Positions 52,908 through 57,684 of a stretch of DNA of 57,684 bases are shown in pieces. Source of the DNA: Myxococcota bacterium. Lineage in GTDB: Bacteria; Myxococcota_A; Bradymonadia; UBA7976; UBA1532. A program made the translations under genes and the position numbers. Location: positions 1 through 57,684 of the forward strand of contig JAHJCH010000017.1 of the NCBI GenBank assembly GCA_018813065.1, written 5' to 3'. The notes under the pieces were generated by a model. That model worked only from the letters and a program-made list of their open reading frames with translations, ran no database searches and was not told where the DNA came from. Position 1 is the stretch's first letter; each line of letters begins with the position of its first letter.

Positions 52908-53833
52908 CTCAGCCCCTCCGCTTGATCAAAGCCCAGCGCCGCGTTCAGGTTCTGAATCGCCTGGGATGCCGCGCCTTTGAGCAAGTTATCCACCGTAGAC
53001 ATGGCCGTCAGCTCAAGTCCATCAGAGGAGACATGCAGACCTACCTCCGCGTGGTTTTGATGGGCGATATTTTTCACCTCTGGTAGCTCATCAATGACCC
53101 GCACGAAGGGGGCTTGGGCGTAGGCGCTTTTGTAGATCTCCTGGACCTGCTCAAGCGTCATCGGCGCCTTGAGCCGCGCGGTGGCGGTGAGGTGAATCCC
53201 CCGAAAGAAGGCGGCGACGTGCGGCAGGAAGCGCACAGGTTGGCCCAGGTGGTGGCTGACCTCGCCCTCGTGGAAGTGACCGGCGGGGTGGTAGGGCAGC
53301 AGGTTATCGGCGAGCCGCTTTGGATCGTTCTTGGGCGTGGGGCGGGTGCCCGCGCCGCTGTAGCCCGAGACGCCGAAGCAGACAGGGCGGCTGGCGAGGT
53401 GGTCCAAGATCGGCCACAGCGCGCACTGCATCGCCGTGGCGTAGCAGCCGGGGTTGCTGATCCGCCGCGCGCCGCGCAGGGCGGGGTGATCGCGCTCGGT
53501 GAAGCCGTAGACCCAGCCCGGCGCGAAGCGGTGATCGGTGCTGAGGTCGATGAGCAGGGCCTCTGGGCGACAGCGCGCGACGTAGGCCTCTGAGAGCCCA
53601 TTGGGCAAGGCCAGGAAGACGACATCGGCGTCGATCGGCGCCTCGGGATCGGTGGTGACGAAGCGCAGCCCGCCTTGGTGCGTGGGCGTCAGCTCGGCGA
53701 CGGGGCGCCCCGCGAGGCCGCGCGAGGCGGCGTGGACCAGCTCAAGCGCGGGGTGGGCCTCGATGAGGCGGATCAGCTCACGGCCAACGTAGCCGCGGGC
53801 GCCGATCAGGGCGACGGTGTAGGGGGAGGGCAT
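52904..53833 (-). CDS. argC: N-acetyl-gamma-glutamyl-phosphate reductase
   Basis: ArgC reduces N-acetylglutamyl phosphate with NADPH. The protein starts [20 protein letters not shown] (nucleotide-binding), has [12 protein letters not shown] with the active-site Cys130, and [22 protein letters not shown] and the family's C-terminal helices. The ATG at 53,833 gives 309 residues, the short ArgC class; the longer frame upstream is unlikely. It is the first gene of argC-argH-reductase-larC and is divergent from the PilZ gene. Confidence 0.95.
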   Translation of the reverse strand: MPSPYTVALIGARGYVGRELIRLIEAHPALELVHAASRGLAGRPVAELTPTHQGGLRFVTTDPEAPIDADVVFLALPNGLSEAYVARCRPEALLIDLSTDHRFAPGWVYGFTERDHPALRGARRISNPGCYATAMQCALWPILDHLASRPVCFGVSGYSGAGTRPTPKNDPKRLADNLLPYHPAGHFHEGEVSHHLGQPVRFLPHVAAFFRGIHLTATARLKAPMTLEQVQEIYKSAYAQAPFVRVIDELPEVKNIAHQNHAEVGLHVSSDGLELTAMSTVDNLLKGAASQAIQNLNAALGFDQAEGLR

Positions 53834-53978
53834 CTCAGGGTGCTCCTGTGTTGACGTTGAGGGCGTTTTAAGCGGTTGGCGGAGGCGACGCCAGGGCGCC
53901 GCGACCTTTAGCTCACGACCACCGCCGCCGTAAGGGGATGGCGCCTCACGCGCGGAGGCGAATCGAGGAGAGACGCCG

Positions 53979-54401
53979 ATGTCGGATAATCGCCGCGCTT
54001 TTACGCGCATCCCCTTGGAGATCACCGCCTCGCTGCGCTGCGGTGATCAAGCCCTGGAGTGTGAGGTGCTCAACCTCAGCCTCAGCGGCGTGCTGCTCAA
54101 GGCCCCCACGGCCCTCACGCTGGGCCAAGGCTGCGCGCTGATCCTCTGCCTGGGCGAAGGGGAGGGCGCGCTGGAGTTAAAAGCGCAGGGGCGGATCGTG
54201 CGCAGCGAGATCGAGGAGATCGGGGTTCACTTCACGGAGGTCGATCTCGACAGCTTTCATCACCTGCGTCAGCTGATCCTCTATAACGCCGAGGCGCCAG
54301 AGGCGGTCGAGGCGGAGTTCGGGCAGGCGGCGGGGCTGCGGCGCCGTGAGGCGCTCTTGGCAGAGGAGGGCGAAGAGGCGGCGGAGCGCGAGGAGTCTTA
54401 G
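53979..54401 (+). CDS. PilZ-domain c-di-GMP-binding protein
   Basis: The 140-residue protein carries the PilZ motifs RRAFTRIPLEI (first arginine box) and NLSLSGVLLKA, where the usual Asp/Asn-x-Ser-x-x-Gly binds c-di-GMP. ALELKAQGRIVRS and VHFTEVD follow; the last 40 residues are an acidic helical tail (EEGEEAAEREE). Such small PilZ proteins act as c-di-GMP receptors that change motility or surface polymers. It converges on the thioredoxin gene with a 4-base overlap. Confidence 0.88.
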   Translation: MSDNRRAFTRIPLEITASLRCGDQALECEVLNLSLSGVLLKAPTALTLGQGCALILCLGEGEGALELKAQGRIVRSEIEEIGVHFTEVDLDSFHHLRQLILYNAEAPEAVEAEFGQAAGLRRREALLAEEGEEAAEREES

Positions 54402-54814
54402 GCCGTCGGGGGCGCCCCTTCGCTGGGCTTCTCTTGCTTGCCGCCGAAGAGGCGGGCGAGGAAGCCCTTGCCCTCGGCCTTGTCTTGGAGCCCCTGGAGC
54501 CGCTTGGCTAAGGCCGTCTCGCTGCGCAGCCCCACCATCACATCCCGGACCTGGCCGTTGACGAAGATCACCATCGTCGGCAGGCTGCGCACGTTGGCGG
54601 CCTGGGCCACGTCCTGGGCCTGCTCGGTGTTGACCTTGGCGAAACGCACCCCCGGATACTGCCCCGCCAGGCGCTCAAAGATGGGCGCCAGCGCCTTACA
54701 CGGGCCACACCATGAGGCCCAAAAGTCAACGATCACGGGCATCTCTGCGTCTAAGACCAGGGCCTTGAACTCTTTTTTATTGCGGATATGGACGATGTGC
54801 TCGCTGTCGCTCAT
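54398..54814 (-). CDS. Thioredoxin-fold protein
   Basis: The 138-residue protein has VIVDFWASWCGPCKALAPIF with the redox pair Cys36 and Cys39, and RSLPTMVIFVNGQVRD with the conserved cis-Pro. It has no signal peptide. A basic C-terminal tail (GFLARLFGGKQEKPSEGAP) extends it beyond standard thioredoxin. It overlaps the CoA-binding protein gene (ATGA) and is likely a cytoplasmic disulfide reductase. Confidence 0.93.
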   Translation of the reverse strand: MSDSEHIVHIRNKKEFKALVLDAEMPVIVDFWASWCGPCKALAPIFERLAGQYPGVRFAKVNTEQAQDVAQAANVRSLPTMVIFVNGQVRDVMVGLRSETALAKRLQGLQDKAEGKGFLARLFGGKQEKPSEGAPPTA

Positions 54815-55230
54815 GGGCGGTGCTCCTCGATGTTGAGATCACGGTGCTCGGCGAGCATACAGCGATCTTGGATGACGGTGATCCCCTCCGCGCTCAGGGC
54901 GCTGGCGACGGCCTCGTTGCGCACGCCCAGCTGAAGCCAGACGACCTTGGGGGTGGTCTTCATGGCCCGGATCTCGTCCAGGTGCTCGGCGACGGCCTCG
55001 CTGCGGCGAAAGACATCCACCACGTCCACGGGCTCCTCGATCTCGTCGAGCCGCGCGCGGACGACCTCGCCCCAGAGGCGCTCACCGGCCTGCATGGGGT
55101 TGACGGGGATGATCCGATAGCCCCGCTCATAGAGGTACTGCGGGACCTTGAAGGCGTGGCGCGTCGCGTCGCGATGGGCGCCGAGCACGGCGATGACCTT
55201 GGACTCGCGGAGGATGGTCTCGATGTTCAC
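54811..55230 (-). CDS. CoA-binding-domain protein (YccU-like)
   Basis: A Rossmann-like domain of the succinyl-CoA ligase alpha type is seen in SKVIAVLGAHRDATRHAF, GYRIIPVNPM, DVVDVFRRSEAVAEHLDE and KVVWLQLGVRNEAVA, with CML near the end (DRCMLAEH). The frame is longer upstream, but I chose GTG at 55,230: GGAG is five bases before it and the protein is then 139 residues, the family length. It is transcribed with thioredoxin. Function is unknown beyond CoA binding. Confidence 0.9.
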   Translation of the reverse strand: MNIETILRESKVIAVLGAHRDATRHAFKVPQYLYERGYRIIPVNPMQAGERLWGEVVRARLDEIEEPVDVVDVFRRSEAVAEHLDEIRAMKTTPKVVWLQLGVRNEAVASALSAEGITVIQDRCMLAEHRDLNIEEHRP

Positions 55231-55285
55231 AGCGTCTCCTGATTCGCGCAACGACGCTAAGGAGCCGACACCTCGCCGAAACGTG

Positions 55286-55804
55286 TCAGGGCCGATGGCA
55301 AGCCTTGAGGATCGCCTCGAAGGCCGGATCTTCTGAAGAGAGGCAGCCCTCAAGGGGGTTGAGCCGCCAGGCGGCGTCGCTGAGCAGCGGGCAGGCGCGG
55401 CGGGTGGCCTCGGCGCTGATGCGCGCGCCCAAGCAGGCGGCGATGGCGGACGCTGAGGCCTCATCGAGCCCTTGGGCGCGCAGGGTCGCTTGAAAGTCGC
55501 GGCGCAGCGGCGCGGCCAAGCCCCCCCAGTCGGTGATCGGGCCGCCCTCATGAGCGCAGCGCAGGAGCAGGGCCTCCAGGGCGCCGTCGTGATCAGGGAG
55601 GCCGCTGAGCTGGGGCGAGGCGCAGCGGGCGAGGGCCGCGCGGCGGTCGGCGGGGAGCGGCCAGCGCTTGAGCTGGGCGTCGAGGGCGGCATAGGCGGCG
55701 GGCGCGGCGTGAGGGGACGGCGCGGGGGCTGGGCGGTTGAGGGCGATCAAGCCAACAAGCCCCAGGAGGGCGGCGAGAGCGAGGGTGAGGGCAAGGCGGC
55801 GCAC
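55286..55804 (-). CDS. Small membrane-anchored protein of unknown function
   Basis: From the GTG at 55,804 (GGAG five bases before) the 172-residue protein has one N-terminal helix (LALTLALAALLGLVGLIAL), a Pro/Ala linker and a helical domain with paired cysteines (LARCASPQL, LLLRCAHEG, IAACLGARI, RRACPLL, LEGCLSS, LKACHRP). Six cysteines suggest disulfides in the periplasm. Longer starts upstream are possible but lack ribosome sites. No family is recognised. Confidence 0.65.
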   Translation of the reverse strand: MRRLALTLALAALLGLVGLIALNRPAPAPSPHAAPAAYAALDAQLKRWPLPADRRAALARCASPQLSGLPDHDGALEALLLRCAHEGGPITDWGGLAAPLRRDFQATLRAQGLDEASASAIAACLGARISAEATRRACPLLSDAAWRLNPLEGCLSSEDPAFEAILKACHRP

Positions 55805-55808
55805 ATGG

Positions 55809-55974
55809 GCTCCTGATGTGGGCTCCTGATATGGGCTGGTCACGCGCGATGATCGAGGCGTCATTGAACGCTGATTTTGGCGCGTGAAGGGTACGCCCAA
55901 GGCGATTTGGCAGAAACCTTACCTTTTCATGTGCGCTGCTCTACCATGGCTCAAAAATGCCTCCCTGAGTGGCC
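55809..55974. other. Divergent spacer before the TPR gene
   Basis: A short direct repeat (GGGCTCCTGAT) occurs twice near 55,807-55,832. I see no clear promoter; the region should drive both the TPR gene rightward and the small membrane protein leftward. Confidence 0.35.
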
Positions 55975-57684
55975 ATGCCGACTGATCCCGCGCGTCAAGT
56001 TCAGGCCTTGCTTGAGCAGCTCAAGGCGCGCCCCGCGCCTGAGAAGCAGGCTGAGATCCTCGTGGCGCTGGGCGATCTGCAAGCTGCGCCGCTGGAAGCC
56101 AGCCTTTATTACGTCAAGGCCGTCAGCGCAACGCCGCAGCGGCCACAGATCGCCCTGGCGCGGCTGGCGCGGCTCGCCCGTCAGACCGGGGAGGCGCGCG
56201 TCGCCGACGCGCTGGTGGAGGGGCTGAGCGTGGCGGGGCGCTTTGAGGACGTCGAGACGGTCCTGCGTCGCCAGGCCGAGGCCGCCGCCGATGCGCCCGC
56301 CCGCGCCCGCGCCCTCATCGCCGCCGCCCGCGTCGCCGAGCTGCACCTCAACGACGGCGATCTGGCCCGCGCGCACCTCCAGGCCGCCTCGGCGGACACC
56401 GCCACCCTCCAGGCCCACCTCTTCGACTTCTTCTCCGCCCACCCCGATGACTTCGGCGGCGTCCGCGCCCTCAGCCGCGCGCTGGCGACCTTTGATCCCG
56501 AGGGCGCCGTGGCCCTCTTGACCAAGGCCGCCGAGGACGCTGGCCCCGCCCGCGCCCAGCTGCGCTTCGCCGCCGGGCGCATCGCCGTCAAGCAGCTCAA
56601 GGCGCCCTTGCAGGCCCTCTCCCACTTCTTCGAGGTCCTCTCCATGGATCGCGGCTACCTCGACCGCGCCCTGCCCTTGATCGACGAGATCCTCTCCACC
56701 TGGGGGGATCAACCCGACGTGGCCGAGAGCCTCCTGGCCTTGTTTGAGCGGCTGGGGCAGACCGAGCGCGTCGGCGCGGTGCTCCGCGTTCGTCTGGAGG
56801 CGTCGGCGGGGGCCGCGCGGGCGGCGGCGCGCCTGGCCCTCGCCGAGCACGCCGAGTATCAGCGCCTTGATCCAGAGGCGGCCTTTGAGCAGTACCGCTT
56901 GGGGTTGGAGGAGGGTGAGGGCGATCTGGGCGCCTTCGCGGCGGGGATGCGGCGGGTGGGCGCCGAGGGCGTTGAGGGCGCTTTTACGCTGATGAGCGGG
57001 CTCTTTGAGCGGCTGGGGCTGTGGCGGGCCTTGGTCAACGTGCTGGACGATGAGGCGGCCTTGCAGGTCGATGATCCGGCGCGGGCCAAGCTGTGCTGGC
57101 GGGCAGGGGTGATCCTGGAGACGCGGCTCGACGATCTACAGGGGGCCATGAACCGCTACATCCAGGCGTTTCGCTTGGAGCCCAAGTCAACGCGCTACAT
57201 CGAGGCGGGCGAGCGCCTCTATCGGCTGCGTGAGGACTGGCGGATGGTGGCGCGGCTCCTCAAGATGCGCCTGGAGCTGACCAAGGGGGCGCAGGCGCGC
57301 CAGGCGCTCTTATTGGACTGGGCGGCGCTCTGCGCCGAGCGCCTCGACGATCCCATCTCGGCCTATCAAGCGCTGCGGGCGGCGCGCGATGAGGGCCGCG
57401 ACGTGGACGCGCCGCTGCGGCAGCTCCTCGGCGCCCCGGAGGTCATGTCCAAGGTCTACGCCTACTTAGAGGCCGAGGCCCAGGCGGCGCCCCCCGAGGC
57501 GGCGCGCAAGCTCTGGCTCGATCTGGCGGCGCTGTGCTTGGAGCTGGGCGACGATCCAAGCGCGGGGCTGGCGGCGCTGCGTCAAGCCAGCGCCCTGGCG
57601 CCAGAGGATGAGCGGCTCTTTGAGCGCGTCGCCGCCGCCCTCAGCGAGCGCGGCGCGCTCCAGGAGGCCGCCGCGCACCTCGCC
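55975..57684 (+). CDS. TPR/helical-repeat protein (continues beyond the right edge)
   Basis: The ATG at 55,975 opens a frame that remains open for 570 codons to the last base. The protein is all helical, Ala/Leu/Arg-rich, without a signal peptide: VALGDLQAAPLEASLYYV, RAHLQAASADTATLQAHL, AFEQYRLGLEEGEGDLGAF, GAMNRYIQAFRLEPKSTRYI and LRQASALAPEDERLFERVA show tetratricopeptide-like pairs. It may be a scaffold in motility or secretion as many delta-proteobacterial TPR proteins are, but nothing in the window fixes its role. The 3' end and any partner genes are outside the window. Confidence 0.8.
   Translation, partial: MPTDPARQVQALLEQLKARPAPEKQAEILVALGDLQAAPLEASLYYVKAVSATPQRPQIALARLARLARQTGEARVADALVEGLSVAGRFEDVETVLRRQAEAAADAPARARALIAAARVAELHLNDGDLARAHLQAASADTATLQAHLFDFFSAHPDDFGGVRALSRALATFDPEGAVALLTKAAEDAGPARAQLRFAAGRIAVKQLKAPLQALSHFFEVLSMDRGYLDRALPLIDEILSTWGDQPDVAESLLALFERLGQTERVGAVLRVRLEASAGAARAAARLALAEHAEYQRLDPEAAFEQYRLGLEEGEGDLGAFAAGMRRVGAEGVEGAFTLMSGLFERLGLWRALVNVLDDEAALQVDDPARAKLCWRAGVILETRLDDLQGAMNRYIQAFRLEPKSTRYIEAGERLYRLREDWRMVARLLKMRLELTKGAQARQALLLDWAALCAERLDDPISAYQALRAARDEGRDVDAPLRQLLGAPEVMSKVYAYLEAEAQAAPPEAARKLWLDLAALCLELGDDPSAGLAALRQASALAPEDERLFERVAAALSERGALQEAAAHLA

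Overview
The window looks like the chromosome of a Gram-negative, predatory or surface-active delta-type bacterium (Myxococcota or a Bradymonas-like relative). This is inferred from the strongly GC-rich coding, the many lipoproteins with lipobox signals and Asp/Gly-rich linkers, cysteine-repeat surface lipoproteins, a MYXO-CTERM-like tail, a Frz-like chemosensory operon and many beta-barrel proteins. No rRNA, tRNA, CRISPR array or intact transposase was seen.

Layout. 1-2,300 is a decayed accessory zone: a LamG-type pseudogene, a fragment of a small lipoprotein gene, a truncated secreted protein, an outer-membrane protein and several short inverted repeats. 2,348-6,357 holds a large multidomain secreted alpha-amylase and a small barrel protein. 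6,400-11,900 is an AT-richer island (a GT4 glycosyltransferase fused to a second domain, plus a GH130 enzyme) flanked by direct repeats derived from a lipoprotein gene. 12,088-15,496 carries an ftsA away from any visible division cluster and a two-gene envelope operon. 15,701-18,484 is pgsB-pgsC-pgsW for poly-gamma-glutamate synthesis, followed by a Tat-exported superoxide dismutase. 19,295-25,964 is a six-gene chemosensory operon with the parts list of Myxococcus Frz (two CheW, CheR-TPR, soluble receptor, CheA-REC, CheB), whose receptor has a globin oxygen-sensor domain.

26,100-39,607 is a polyhydroxyalkanoate (PHA) region in two transcription units. The first is phasin-like, PhaE-like, phaC1, phaR and an exported lipase with a C-terminal sorting tail. 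The second is a three-repeat lipoprotein, a lipoprotein hydrolase, an outer-membrane barrel, a one-repeat lipoprotein, PhaE-like, phaC2, acyl-CoA synthetase and phaJ. Both units begin with the same palindrome just upstream of a promoter-like sequence. Together they read as a route from outside lipid or ester, through uptake and activation, to stored polyester.

39,765-49,370 encodes envelope lipoproteins: a barrel, a DUF4349-type trio, and two very large cysteine-repeat lipoproteins (one with a collagen-like segment), followed by a CPBP membrane protease. 49,426-53,833 is argC-argH-aldo/keto reductase-larC. 53,979 to the end has a PilZ protein, a thioredoxin, a CoA-binding protein, a small membrane-anchored protein and a TPR-rich protein that runs off the right edge.
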